Below are positions 8,030-17,814 of a stretch of 37,677 nt of DNA, piece by piece. Both the position numbers and the translations under genes were made by a program. The notes under the pieces were generated by a model that was not told where the DNA came from, searched no databases, and was given only the letters and a program-made list of their open reading frames with translations. Source of the DNA: Armatimonadota bacterium (GTDB lineage: Bacteria; Armatimonadota; UBA5829); NCBI GenBank assembly GCA_023474015.1, contig JAMCYN010000022.1, positions 1-37,677 on the forward strand, read 5' to 3'. Numbering within the stretch: position 1 is the stretch's first letter; every line of letters starts with the position of its first letter.

Positions 8030-11000
8030 ATGGTGACTTATATGCTCAGAACGATGATCGTGGCTATTTGCCTCCTCGGGATAGCCGTTGTTTGTTTGGC
8101 CGAGGACGTGCGGCCGGAAATCATGTTCCGCAACAGGGATAACCAGAGCCGAACGGTGAAGGCCGAAAATGCAAATCTGCCCATAGACTCTTGGAAAGCG
8201 CCCCGGCAGGTCCACTTTGAAAGACAGGGGGGTCGCATCAAAGTTTATCTCAAGACTTCCACACTGGTGTTCGATGGGCGGACAGCGAATATGTCGAGCG
8301 CGGTGGTTCTTGGTACGCAGATGATCGATACTCCGCATCCCAATCTCGTGGTCGTCACGCCTGACGGGATGGAATATTCTCAGAACCTGTCGACGAGGGG
8401 CAAGCTCGACGCCTTTGATGACGGCGAATACATAAACGTCTTCGGAAGATTTGCGCTGACCTCAAAGAAGAAGTCGGGGACAAGCCTCTATCCTGAAGTC
8501 TGGTATAAGATCGACAAGAACAACGGCTACACGCAGGTAAGGTATACACTTTCCACGTTCGTCCCGGTGAGCATTAAGAAGCTATACGTCGATACAAGCG
8601 TCGGCAACGTTGCATATAACAAGGTCAGGCACTTTTGGCAAGGCTGCGGGGTGAGGCGAGACAATTCGTGGGAGCCGTGGCAGAATCTAGAAGCGGACAT
8701 ATCCCAGGACAAGGTTGTTGTCGCGGACAAGCTGGTGAACATGATGATGGTCTGCAACGCGAGGATGGGCTTTGCCACCGAGCCGGTCACCTTCGAAGGC
8801 ATCTCGATCGACAAAGGGCTGGACGGGTACCTTGCATATCTTATTCGGAGCAACCAGCATGTGTTTCGCTATACTTTCATAAACAGGAATGAGACCGCTT
8901 ATGCACTCGCTTCGCCCTACAGTATTCGGTTCACGATGAGCTACATGCCGTTCCGAGAGTATCGAAAGCCTAGAATGCACTTCATGTGCGGTGCTCAGGT
9001 CGGCCTTAGTGAACTGGCTCGAGTCGGGGTTGATGTGACTGAAACATGGGGATACATGGGGTATCCATACGACACACAGGAACATCAGGAGCAACGTATC
9101 GCGTTCAACAAAGATGCGCACAGATACAATATCAAGCATAATCACTTCTGCGTGAACTGGTATCCGCTTGCCGGGCCAACGCCGAGATATCCCGAACCCT
9201 ACGGCCAGACAGCCAAACACGACCAGATGTTCACGTTCGGCAAATACTTTACCTGGGGCCCGAGCGCGGATCAGCCTTTCATGTGTCTTAACTCCAGAGG
9301 CTGGTTTGAGAACTACTATCTGAACGCAATACACAACATTACGGACTTCGACGGCGACGGCCTTCGCGTGGACTGCAATACGCCGAATATGTGCCAAAAT
9401 ACTCAGCACGGCTGCAGCCGGGACTATACGTGCGAAACGATTGCCTATTATGAGTTCGGCAAGGCAGTAGACAAGTTCTTTCGAGCGTGGAGCAAGGTAA
9501 CCGGGCGGGAGTATACCCTCTCTTCATCAGCGACTATCCAACCCTGCAATAATGCCTACCTCGACCTCACGATGACGGGCGAGGGAGAAAGCGGCTATCC
9601 AGACGAGCCGACAAGGGAAGCGGTCTATACGGCATTCCTGTATGGGCGCGACTTCAACAAGTTGACTGGAGGCAACAGTCCCACTCCCCTGGACACACCT
9701 AAGATTTACGAGATGATGATCGCCAGGTGCGGCGTGCCGATGTACCCTTTTTCATCCGATGCTCCTCAAGCAATGATTTGGATGAAGTATGCCAACCCTT
9801 TCAGGATATTTGACGTCAATAACTGCGAGGTACATCACCCGTATCATTATGACTATCCGAAGTACACCAGAGGTATCGCCGACAAGGTCTTCCCCATCGT
9901 CTATTCCAGGAAAAATGAAGCGCTTGTTGTGGTTTGCAACGAAAGCGAGCGGCGAGGGGATGGCCATCTGGTTCTGAATGCCGATACTCTGGGATTGCCC
10001 AGCCGAGTAATGGTTTTCGAGCCGTTTTCCGGTACCTACCGCTTAGCCGAATCTCGCAAGGGACGTATCGATGTTCCCTTGACGTTTCCAGCGCCTTGGG
10101 ATGTTGATTTCTACGTCGTGAAACCCGTTCCCAAGAACCCTGAGGTCATCTGGCACGACGTGCGAGTATGGAAGATCAGCCAGTCATGGGGTAACCGGAC
10201 TCTCTCCGTGAAGGTGAGGGGGATCCCGGAAAAGACGTATTCGCATATCGACCTGTTCACGGGGGGCATGGGATGCCCGGCAGACGTGCGCGGAGCGCGA
10301 TTACTGAGCTACAACCCGGTGGACGGGATGGCGAAACTCAGGATCGAGCATAACGCATCCTCGGTCGTTAAGTTCAGCGTGAAGTTCGGCAAGGGCCGGA
10401 CCGCGCGGGTCAAGATCGATCCTTTGGCGGCCTACGAGCAAGTCAAGAGGATTGACGGGATGATCAGGAGCCTCAATTACTACGAAGAGGACAAGCAGAG
10501 TCTTCAGGGAAAGATCAACTCTATACGTGACAACGCCGACGCCATCCCGTCGAGCAAGAAACGGGAAATCCTGACCCATCTCACGGATGTGGAAAGGCGG
10601 CTCTATGTATACGACGAGATCAAGATGAATGGCAGGGTCGTGAAAGATCTTGTCGATCGAGTAAGGCGCGACTACATTCCGGAGCAGCAGTGGACTGTCC
10701 TTGGACCTTTCCAAAATGATGCGAAATCCGACTTCGCTTTCGAAAACGATAAGCTTCCGGCGAGTCTCGACTTTTCCAAGACCTGCGCGGGGCTGGACGG
10801 CAGGACGATAGCCGCCAAGAATGCGGTAGGCTACTATCTGGACTTCAACCTCCTTGCCGCAAAACCGGTGTGCAACGCGGTCGGGGCTTCTATGAGAAAC
10901 ATGACGGCCTTCGCGTCTTCGAAGGTTGATAGCGACCGGGATAGAGACCTGACGATCCGACTGACCGGGATCGGTCGGGCAAAGATATGGCTGAATGGCA

Positions 11001-11290
11001 AGCTTCTCGATCTCAAGGGAGCGGAGGCTATTCAGCAACCCCGTGCGGGTGGTCTCCCGCCGGAGCCTTTCGAGGCAACGTGCGCGGCCCATCTAAACAG
11101 GGGCGAGAACAGCATTGTGTATAAGGTCGAGAGCGGGCCTGAGAACTGGGAATTCTACACATCCCTCACAGATGCATCCGGTAGCCACGGGATATCCGGC
11201 GTCAAGTTCTTGCCTGTCTTGAACTCCGTCCCGACAGAGTATGCTCACTCGTTCTATCTTAATGTCAAGAGCCTCTTGCGGAGGCAATGA
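8030..11290 (+). CDS. Large exported glycoside-hydrolase-like protein
   Basis: 1086 residues from ATG 8030 (GGAAAGG just upstream); a GTG at 8000 would overlap the previous gene and lengthen the signal peptide. The signal peptide ends near VVCLAE. Residues about 60-300 look like an all-beta region. About 310-600 resembles a TIM-barrel hydrolase: the phrase TDFDGDGLRVDCNTP places D448 at the end of a probable strand, where retaining alpha-glycosidases of clan GH-D type carry a catalytic Asp. A beta domain follows. The C-terminus has a WTVLGPFQND jelly-roll module (about 885-1060), common in large exported proteins of this kind. I cannot assign a CAZy family. It begins the enzyme part of the cluster and is followed 16 bases later by the SDR gene. 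Confidence 0.6.
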   Translation: MVTYMLRTMIVAICLLGIAVVCLAEDVRPEIMFRNRDNQSRTVKAENANLPIDSWKAPRQVHFERQGGRIKVYLKTSTLVFDGRTANMSSAVVLGTQMIDTPHPNLVVVTPDGMEYSQNLSTRGKLDAFDDGEYINVFGRFALTSKKKSGTSLYPEVWYKIDKNNGYTQVRYTLSTFVPVSIKKLYVDTSVGNVAYNKVRHFWQGCGVRRDNSWEPWQNLEADISQDKVVVADKLVNMMMVCNARMGFATEPVTFEGISIDKGLDGYLAYLIRSNQHVFRYTFINRNETAYALASPYSIRFTMSYMPFREYRKPRMHFMCGAQVGLSELARVGVDVTETWGYMGYPYDTQEHQEQRIAFNKDAHRYNIKHNHFCVNWYPLAGPTPRYPEPYGQTAKHDQMFTFGKYFTWGPSADQPFMCLNSRGWFENYYLNAIHNITDFDGDGLRVDCNTPNMCQNTQHGCSRDYTCETIAYYEFGKAVDKFFRAWSKVTGREYTLSSSATIQPCNNAYLDLTMTGEGESGYPDEPTREAVYTAFLYGRDFNKLTGGNSPTPLDTPKIYEMMIARCGVPMYPFSSDAPQAMIWMKYANPFRIFDVNNCEVHHPYHYDYPKYTRGIADKVFPIVYSRKNEALVVVCNESERRGDGHLVLNADTLGLPSRVMVFEPFSGTYRLAESRKGRIDVPLTFPAPWDVDFYVVKPVPKNPEVIWHDVRVWKISQSWGNRTLSVKVRGIPEKTYSHIDLFTGGMGCPADVRGARLLSYNPVDGMAKLRIEHNASSVVKFSVKFGKGRTARVKIDPLAAYEQVKRIDGMIRSLNYYEEDKQSLQGKINSIRDNADAIPSSKKREILTHLTDVERRLYVYDEIKMNGRVVKDLVDRVRRDYIPEQQWTVLGPFQNDAKSDFAFENDKLPASLDFSKTCAGLDGRTIAAKNAVGYYLDFNLLAAKPVCNAVGASMRNMTAFASSKVDSDRDRDLTIRLTGIGRAKIWLNGKLLDLKGAEAIQQPRAGGLPPEPFEATCAAHLNRGENSIVYKVESGPENWEFYTSLTDASGSHGISGVKFLPVLNSVPTEYAHSFYLNVKSLLRRQ

Positions 11291-11306
11291 TGTGCGTGGG
11301 GTTAGT

Positions 11307-12074
11307 ATGGACCTCTTTGATCTGAACGGTAAGACAGCGTTGGTTACCGGAGCGGCTTCAGGACTGGGTCGGGCGATGGCGATTGCCTTGGCACAGGCCG
11401 GAGCGGATGTTGTTATAGTTGACCTGAATGCTGAGGAAGCACAAAGAGTAGTTGAAGAGATTTGTGGTATTGGAAGAGATTCTGTCGCGGTTACGGTCAA
11501 TGTCGGCGAATCGTCTCAGGCTGACGAGATGGTGCGCAAGACAGTCGAGCGGTTCGGTAAGCTGGACATAGCTGTAAACAACGCGGGAATAGCTGCCGGC
11601 GCTCCTGTTCAGGATATGCCCGACGACCTGTGGCAGAAGATAATCGATACGGACCTTAGTGGTGTCTTCTATTGCTGCCGGGCTGAAGCCAGGGAGATGA
11701 TAAAAAGAAACAGAGGGAGCATCATCAATATTGCTTCTCTTGTCGCAAGTGTAGTCAATGGAGGAGTTATTGGACTGTCGGCCTACTGTTCGGCAAAGGC
11801 GGGAGTGAAGATGTTGACGAAGTCCCTGGCTACGGACCTGGCGCCCTTCAACATCAGGGTGAACTCAATCAGTCCTGGCGTCATGAACACTCGAATGAAT
11901 GCCGAGGTGCACACTGACAGCGAACTGAGCGAGAAAGTGTGCGGCTACACGCCGCTGAGACGCATGGGCGAGCCCCACGAGTTGGGTGGAGTCGCCGTGT
12001 TTCTGGCTTCTTCGGCTTCGAGTTTCGTTACGGGGACGGATATCTTGGTCGACGGTGGCGTTTCGATCTGGTAG
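11307..12074 (+). CDS. SDR-family oxidoreductase
   Basis: 255 residues. Classical short-chain dehydrogenase: the NAD(P) motif TGAASGLG near the N-terminus, NNAGIA in the middle, and the catalytic set S144, Y160 and K164 (YCSAK). The C-terminal phrase FVTGTDILVDGG is typical. An Asp at the end of the second strand (VVIVDLN) suggests NAD(H) preference. ATG 11307 is chosen although the upstream GTGGGG site is weak; an in-frame ATG at 11241 lies inside the preceding gene. Likely substrates are sugars or sugar acids (gluconate-5-dehydrogenase-like enzymes have this look). It is followed by a Gfo/Idh/MocA gene, a frequent partner in sugar oxidation. Confidence 0.88.
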   Translation: MDLFDLNGKTALVTGAASGLGRAMAIALAQAGADVVIVDLNAEEAQRVVEEICGIGRDSVAVTVNVGESSQADEMVRKTVERFGKLDIAVNNAGIAAGAPVQDMPDDLWQKIIDTDLSGVFYCCRAEAREMIKRNRGSIINIASLVASVVNGGVIGLSAYCSAKAGVKMLTKSLATDLAPFNIRVNSISPGVMNTRMNAEVHTDSELSEKVCGYTPLRRMGEPHELGGVAVFLASSASSFVTGTDILVDGGVSIW

Positions 12075-12103
12075 GTTCAGAGCAAATCGGAGGGGTTCGT
12101 TTA

Positions 12104-13195
12104 ATGATAAAGGTTGGAGTTATAGGTACAGGCTGGTGGTCGGACAGGGCTCACCTGCCAGGATTGGTGAGCGTGGATGGGATAGAGGTCGCCGCGATTT
12201 CCGATGAAAACGCCCAGCGGCTCAGCGCGGCGGGTGACAAGTTTGGGGTAGCAAGACGATTCGAGGACTACCGCGAGCTTCTTGATTGCGAGGACATCCA
12301 GGCGGTCTGCATACCCGCCCCGACCTATCGGCACCATGCGATAACCATGGATGCGCTGTCGAAGAAGAAACATGTCTTGTGTGAGAAGTCGCTCGCCATG
12401 AATCCCGCCCAGGCCAGGGAGATGTACGAAAAGGCGCAAGATGTGGGCGTGATCCACATGGTGCCTTTTACCTGGAGGTTTGTTCCGGCGGCGATCATGA
12501 TGAAGACCCTGATCGATCAAGGCTATCTCGGAAGAGTCTTCCACATCGAAGCGCGTTACCTCGCCGGATGGTTGAGTGATCCAAGTGTTCCGGCATCATG
12601 GCGGATGCGTCGGGAATTTGCCGGAACGGGCGCGTTGGGAGATACCGGTTCTCATCTCATTGACTTCATCAGATGGACGGTGGGAGAGTTCGAGGGGGTT
12701 GTAGCTGATAGCCGCATCTTCATCAAGGATAGGATAGATGGGGCGACTGGCAAGCCGGTTGAGGTCGACGTGGACGATTCCACAATGTTCCTGGGAAGAC
12801 TGGTCAACGGCGCCCAGGCTGTTGTTCATTGTAGCCGTGTGGCCACTTCGCGTGAAAACTATATAGACGTGGAGATAAGCGGCACCGATGGGACGTTGAT
12901 ATTCCAGTTGGAAGTGGAGGGAGAGGACTGGGTGGTGGGCAAGCTGTATGGTTCACAAAAGCCGGACGTCAAACCGCAGCCTCTACCAATTTCCGACACT
13001 CTGCTGGAAGACTATGAGGTGGCGAAGTCCAACGTTACGGGGAAATTCTTGTTTGCCAGGATAATGCAGGCATTCAAGGCAGGGATAGAGTCCGGCAAGG
13101 AGCCGTCTCCGAATTTCCACGATGGAATGCGGGTGCAGCAAGTGATGCAGGCGGTCGAGGATTCCGCCCTAAAGAGACAATGGACGCGGGTGTAG
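12104..13195 (+). CDS. Gfo/Idh/MocA-family oxidoreductase
   Basis: 363 residues from ATG 12104 (CGGAGGGG upstream). The Rossmann motif GVIGTGWWSD is at the N-terminus. The usual EKP signature is EKS here (LCEKSLAMN), keeping the catalytic Lys but losing the Pro. The GDTGSHLIDFIRW segment carries the second active-site His region. Members oxidise or reduce sugars and inositols with NAD(P). It sits 29 bases after the SDR gene and is probably cotranscribed with it. The substrate cannot be read from sequence. Confidence 0.87.
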   Translation: MIKVGVIGTGWWSDRAHLPGLVSVDGIEVAAISDENAQRLSAAGDKFGVARRFEDYRELLDCEDIQAVCIPAPTYRHHAITMDALSKKKHVLCEKSLAMNPAQAREMYEKAQDVGVIHMVPFTWRFVPAAIMMKTLIDQGYLGRVFHIEARYLAGWLSDPSVPASWRMRREFAGTGALGDTGSHLIDFIRWTVGEFEGVVADSRIFIKDRIDGATGKPVEVDVDDSTMFLGRLVNGAQAVVHCSRVATSRENYIDVEISGTDGTLIFQLEVEGEDWVVGKLYGSQKPDVKPQPLPISDTLLEDYEVAKSNVTGKFLFARIMQAFKAGIESGKEPSPNFHDGMRVQQVMQAVEDSALKRQWTRV

Positions 13196-13244
13196 CGCTC
13201 TGTCCGAGTATGGATCGATTAATGATGAAAACAGGCGGTTTAGC

Positions 13245-14363
13245 ATGACAAGACATACGGGTTTGCCTTTCTTGGTCTTCATGATCTTGGCGATGGCGGC
13301 AAGTTCACTTGCGTCTGCTGATGGCGGTTTGGTTGCCGCGTACGACTTCAGCGAGCTGGCTGGGCCCACAACTGCCGACAGCTCGGGCAACGGAAACACA
13401 GGTAGCATTGCGGGCGCGTCCTGGTCGAGCGCGGGCTTCAAAGGGAGTTGTTTGAATTTCAACGGCAGTGACAACTACGTCCTTGTACCCCACGCCACGA
13501 GCCTGAACTTCACCTCGGAGATGACGCTCGAGGCATGGGTGAGGCCGGCCGCTTTGCCCTTGACCGGTGAGTGGCGCATCATTAATAAGCGCGTCAATGT
13601 TGATACCTACATGCTGGCCGTGGGACCGAATTACGTGCGCGGCGGGTTTGCCGGCGTCGAGTCACCCCAGTGTTACTACTATGCAGTCCGGAATACCGCC
13701 CTGCGGACCAACCGATGGACACATCTTGCCGTGACTTACGATGGAGTTCAGGTGAGGCTCTTTGTGAACGGCGATCGAGTGGCGACAACGGATGCCCCTG
13801 GCAAGATCATAAAGACCACAGACGAATCTCTCTACCTTGGACAGGGATTCCAAGGTCGCCTCGACCAGGTTCGCGTCTACAGTCGGGCCAAGACCGACAA
13901 GGAAGTCGCCCAGGAAGCCGTAAGACTCCACTTGTCGTTCAATGAAGACGGAGGGGATGTTGCGGGCGATAGCTCTGATTATGGAAATAAAGGTCAGATC
14001 GTCAGCGCCGTATGGTCGCCCGGCAATTGCACTCTGTCCGGTCAGATCGCCCTTCAAGGCTATATCGGGAGACTGGACTTGGCACCGATCGAGGTGGTTC
14101 TGACCGGCGGCGCAAATACGATCACGAAGATGGTCACGCTTACGTCGAATCCCGGAGGATACTCATTTAGCAATCTTGATCCAGGAACGTATACGCTGAC
14201 GGTCACGGCGGCTGAGTGTCTGCGGAAGACGGCAACTGTGAATGTCACTGAATCGACTGTATACGACGTGGCGTTGCTGGGCGGCGATATCGACGGCGAC
14301 AACCATGTCGGAACACCCGATTTTAGCATACTGTCCGACAGCTTCGACAAGTCTGGCAACTAG
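13245..14363 (+). CDS. Exported LamG-domain protein with beta module and single dockerin-like repeat
   Basis: 372 residues. A signal peptide (to about residue 25, SLASA) is followed by a LamG/concanavalin-like domain (about 28-225: TADSSGNGN, TLEAWVRP, WTHLAVTYDG). A beta module follows from about 264 (LSGQIALQGYIGRLDLAPIEV) and one EF-hand-like repeat ends the protein (GDIDGDNHVGTPDFSILS, 347-372). The last 110 residues match the tail of the protein at 3948-4928 closely, including the stop right after one repeat. Probably a surface-located carbohydrate-binding protein. A truncated near-copy of its head is at 37136. The ribosome-binding site is poor (GGCGG). Confidence 0.82.
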   Translation: MTRHTGLPFLVFMILAMAASSLASADGGLVAAYDFSELAGPTTADSSGNGNTGSIAGASWSSAGFKGSCLNFNGSDNYVLVPHATSLNFTSEMTLEAWVRPAALPLTGEWRIINKRVNVDTYMLAVGPNYVRGGFAGVESPQCYYYAVRNTALRTNRWTHLAVTYDGVQVRLFVNGDRVATTDAPGKIIKTTDESLYLGQGFQGRLDQVRVYSRAKTDKEVAQEAVRLHLSFNEDGGDVAGDSSDYGNKGQIVSAVWSPGNCTLSGQIALQGYIGRLDLAPIEVVLTGGANTITKMVTLTSNPGGYSFSNLDPGTYTLTVTAAECLRKTATVNVTESTVYDVALLGGDIDGDNHVGTPDFSILSDSFDKSGN

Positions 14364-14380
14364 ACGAAGAGGTGAGGAAA

Positions 14381-16723
14381 ATGCGCAGCATGGATCGGAA
14401 AACAAGAATCGATGATAGGAAACGGTGGAGTCTGAACCTCCTCGTCGCCGCGACCGCGCTGGCGTGGTGCGCGTTTGCCGGCAGTCCGGCGCTCTGCGTA
14501 AGCTATGACCACGCCTTCGAGGGAAGCTGCCTCACCTTTGCCTCCGATACTGACGAGGTAGTCGTGCCGAACAGCGGAAGCCTGGAACTCTGCGGTGAGT
14601 TCACGCTCAGCGCATGGGTGTGTCCCAGTTCATTGCCTGCGAGTGGGGATTCGAAGATAATCAGCAAGGGCACGGGGTTCGGTGCATACTTCCTCACGGT
14701 AGGGTCGAGTTATGTGCGCGGCGGGCTCATCAGCGACGAGTCGCCTCAACAGTTTTACTACGCAATGAAGAATGTCGTTCTACCTACTGATCGGTGGACC
14801 CATCTGGCAGTGACTTACGATGGGGCTAAGGTCAGGATCTATGTGAACGGTGTGTTGGGCGGCTCCACTGACGCCGTGGGCAAGCTGGCAAAGGTTACGA
14901 ACGAGGCGCTGCACATTGGCAAGGACTTCCGTGGAAAGATCGATCAGGTCCAGATCGTTGGCCGGGCGCTGAGCGCCTATGAGGTCAAGGACGACACCTT
15001 GAGAGGCTACTGGGGGTTCGAGGAAAATGGCGGGACATCCGCCTCGGACTATTCCCAAAGCGCCAATACGGCTCAATTGAACGGTGGGGCGCGATTTGTC
15101 GCGTCCGGAATCCGAGGGAATTGCCTCAGTCTGGATGGCGTTGACGACTACGCCGTCGTTGGAAACAGCGGATCGATCCAGCCGTATGACGTCATCACCG
15201 TTGAAGCTTGGATAAAGCCTACCAGTCTCAGGTCAAACTGGAGCCCCATAGTGGCCAAAGGATCAAACAGCACATCGTACTGGTTGGCGGTTAAGAGCGG
15301 AGAGCTTGTCGGTGGATTCTACGGGACGGACTCGAACCTCTACCAGGCCACCGCATCGTTATCCATTCCGACGGCTGCGTGGAGCCATATCGCAATGACC
15401 TACGATGGCTCGTATGTCCGCGTATTCTTCAACGGCAATAAGGTGGCTGAATCGATTGCCTCGGGCAAGCGCATTCGTGCAAACACTGAGGAGCTTCTCA
15501 TAGGATCGCGCGCCAGTGGGGAGAACTTCGCTGGTTTGATCGACGAAGTGTGTGTGTTGAGCACTGCCAAGGACTACAATATTGCGGGAATGCTCACTTC
15601 CGAGGGTTCCACGGCAAGTCTCGAATACGGCGGCTATCCCATATCAAATTGGATTCTGTTGTTATCCAACCAGACTGTGCAAGGCCGTGGGATGGACCGA
15701 ACGGTTTTGCGCCTGAACGATAATGTAAACAAACCCATACTCATCAACTACCACTCGGATGAAGGCCCCTATTCCGGCACTCCTGACCATGACATTGCGA
15801 TTCGCGATATCACGATAGACGGAAACAACGCGAACAACACCGGACGAACCTACGATCCTCAGCCGTTTCCGTCGTTTCCTTTCGTGGACCCCATGGGCAT
15901 CTGGCTCAGTAACAATTACAACTACGACATCGAACGCGTGCACGTCCGCAATACAAGAGCCTATGCGGGAATCTGCACTTGGCCCAATCACGCCGCTTAT
16001 CGCAACCCGGGGATTGTGATCAGGAACTACATACTTCACTGTAAAGTGGACGGCACGGGCAGACCGGCCACGGAAACGCACGGCGGCTATGGGTCCGGCA
16101 TATTCCTGAGCGGCTTCGACCAGAGGAACACCATAGTTGGACGAACCACCTGCAGGTACAACGCTGGAGTCGGGATATGGACAGAGGACTACCAGTCCTA
16201 CATGGACGTCGTATGGAACACCTGCACCGATAACACCAATGGGGGCATCTGGCTCAACACCACCGCCTATTCCAATGTGCTCCATAATCTTGTGGACAAC
16301 AACGGCGGAAGGGGCATACTGGTGAATGGCGGCGGACCTGTCGGAGAGTTCTTCGGCAGCATATACGATGTGGTCTCCTACAACACCGTCAGGCACGGCA
16401 ATTACGAAGGGATTTTCTTTGACGACAACGGTATCCCCGGCGCTTACGATGCGTATTGCACATTCAGCAACAATACCGTGGAAGATAACAACAACCTGCA
16501 CCTGTCCGACATCAATGGCATAACCGTGGGCAACATGAGGCGTGTCACAATCGATGGAAATGTAAGCAGGGATACCCGATCTACAAAGTGGCAGTACTAC
16601 GGCATTGGAACGCAGGGCAGCGCCGATTACAATACGATCACAAACAACGACCTGCGCTATAACCGGGTTGGAGGCCTGAGCGTGGTCGGCGGCGATAACG
16701 TTATAAGCGGGAATCAGCAGTAG
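14381..16723 (+). CDS. Exported double-LamG, right-handed beta-helix protein
   Basis: 780 residues from ATG 14381 (GAAGAGGTGAGG upstream; a GTG at 14372 is an alternative). A signal peptide ends near residue 40. LamG 1 (about 41-205) lacks its first strand compared with the neighbour at 13245. LamG 2 spans about 210-405. From about 430 to the end are parallel beta-helix rungs (VQGRGMDRTVLRL; many N.T..N and GI.. repeats). This is the fold of pectate-lyase-like and polysaccharide-epimerase proteins. The helix lacks the usual N-terminal cap, the segment that normally reads DDT..IQ..I: LamG 2 is joined directly to the first rungs. There is no PEP-CTERM or dockerin-like tail. Activity is unknown; lyase, hydrolase or plain binding are all possible. 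Confidence 0.78.
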   Translation: MRSMDRKTRIDDRKRWSLNLLVAATALAWCAFAGSPALCVSYDHAFEGSCLTFASDTDEVVVPNSGSLELCGEFTLSAWVCPSSLPASGDSKIISKGTGFGAYFLTVGSSYVRGGLISDESPQQFYYAMKNVVLPTDRWTHLAVTYDGAKVRIYVNGVLGGSTDAVGKLAKVTNEALHIGKDFRGKIDQVQIVGRALSAYEVKDDTLRGYWGFEENGGTSASDYSQSANTAQLNGGARFVASGIRGNCLSLDGVDDYAVVGNSGSIQPYDVITVEAWIKPTSLRSNWSPIVAKGSNSTSYWLAVKSGELVGGFYGTDSNLYQATASLSIPTAAWSHIAMTYDGSYVRVFFNGNKVAESIASGKRIRANTEELLIGSRASGENFAGLIDEVCVLSTAKDYNIAGMLTSEGSTASLEYGGYPISNWILLLSNQTVQGRGMDRTVLRLNDNVNKPILINYHSDEGPYSGTPDHDIAIRDITIDGNNANNTGRTYDPQPFPSFPFVDPMGIWLSNNYNYDIERVHVRNTRAYAGICTWPNHAAYRNPGIVIRNYILHCKVDGTGRPATETHGGYGSGIFLSGFDQRNTIVGRTTCRYNAGVGIWTEDYQSYMDVVWNTCTDNTNGGIWLNTTAYSNVLHNLVDNNGGRGILVNGGGPVGEFFGSIYDVVSYNTVRHGNYEGIFFDDNGIPGAYDAYCTFSNNTVEDNNNLHLSDINGITVGNMRRVTIDGNVSRDTRSTKWQYYGIGTQGSADYNTITNNDLRYNRVGGLSVVGGDNVISGNQQ

Positions 16724-16735
16724 GAGAATAAGTAG

Positions 16736-17791
16736 ATGACATCCAGGGAGCGCGTGTTGGCCGCGATCGATCACAAGCCCGTCGATAGGGTTCCACGGGT
16801 GTTCAAGGGAACGCCGGAAGTCGAGGCCCAGGTTGTGAGAGAACTTGGTCTTCAGTCCGTTGAGGATATCGAGGGGAGGTTTCGGGTGGAGAACCTCCAC
16901 TGGCCGTTTCGCTGGCTGACGGTCCCCGACCCGAGACAGAAGGACCTGCCGGACGGCGGTTGGGTAGACCGGTGGGGCATCGTGAGGAAGAAAGTAGACT
17001 ATGGGCATGGGACATACGATGAGCCCGTGGGCGCTCCATTGGCCGACGCGCGGAGCGTGGCGGATACCGAGGCTTTCAACTGGCCGGACCCTGGCGAACT
17101 GGACTTCTCTCTTGTTGATTCGGAGTTGCGCAAATACTCCGATATGCCCATCGCCGGGGCGCACTTCGGGGTTTTCGAGACGGCCTATGGGATGAGAGGA
17201 TACCAGCAGTTTCTCGAAGACCTGCTGATCGAGCCCGATATGGTCGAGGCCTTGGTGCGCAGGATTGATGACTATTGGAGTGCTTACAACAACCGTATTT
17301 GGACAATCGGCACCGGACGCATACAGATACTCATGTCGGGCGACGACTTTGGGACCCAGAGGTCCCTGGTGATGAGTAAGGAGCTATGGAAACGATACTT
17401 CGAGCCGGTCTACAGGCGGGCATACGAATGGGCGAAGCAGCGTGGACTGAGGACAATGATTCACTGTGACGGCGCGATATGCGAGATCATACCCGATCTT
17501 ATCGACATGGGCCTTGACGTTCTCGATCCGATTCAGCCGATGGCCACGGGGATGGACGCCTATAGGATCAAGCGTGAATTCGGCAAGGACTTGTGTTTGC
17601 ACGGGACGGTGGATGTGCAGGGGCTTCTGCCTTTCGGTCAGCCGTCGCGGATCAAGGATGAGGTAAAGCGGCAAATAGAAGTGCTGGGGGAAGGGTCGGG
17701 CTTCATTCTGGCGCCGTCGCATTGCATTCAACCGGGCGTGCCCGTGGAGAACATCGTCGCAATATATGAGGCAGCCGACGAGATGTGTTGA
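16736..17791 (+). CDS. UroD-family protein (1 of 4), HCDG type
   Basis: 351 residues. The start MTSRERVLAAIDHKPVDRVP is typical of the uroporphyrinogen decarboxylase / MtaA superfamily. The zinc motif of the methyltransferase branch (HxC ... C) is altered: the site reads IHCDG (H243, C244, D245), as in the functionally unassigned HSDG subgroup. A Cys is present in the C-terminal APSHCIQPGVPVENI segment. Such proteins often sit beside glycan and sugar-acid genes, with unknown function. It lies 12 bases after the beta-helix gene and 23 bases before the next UroD-like gene. Haem synthesis is very unlikely: the sequence is far from HemE, and no other tetrapyrrole gene is near. Confidence 0.82.
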   Translation: MTSRERVLAAIDHKPVDRVPRVFKGTPEVEAQVVRELGLQSVEDIEGRFRVENLHWPFRWLTVPDPRQKDLPDGGWVDRWGIVRKKVDYGHGTYDEPVGAPLADARSVADTEAFNWPDPGELDFSLVDSELRKYSDMPIAGAHFGVFETAYGMRGYQQFLEDLLIEPDMVEALVRRIDDYWSAYNNRIWTIGTGRIQILMSGDDFGTQRSLVMSKELWKRYFEPVYRRAYEWAKQRGLRTMIHCDGAICEIIPDLIDMGLDVLDPIQPMATGMDAYRIKREFGKDLCLHGTVDVQGLLPFGQPSRIKDEVKRQIEVLGEGSGFILAPSHCIQPGVPVENIVAIYEAADEMC

Positions 17792-17814
17792 GCGGCTTAT
17801 GAAGGAGTGGCTGG

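Noticed and set aside
15662..17164. 500-codon minus-strand open frame
   Set aside because: It runs antisense to the beta-helix and UroD-like genes, lacks family features, and is explained by codon bias of the real genes.
16736..17791. HemE, the haem-pathway uroporphyrinogen decarboxylase
   Set aside because: Motifs match the HSDG-like MtaA superfamily branch, there are four copies, and no other tetrapyrrole gene is present.
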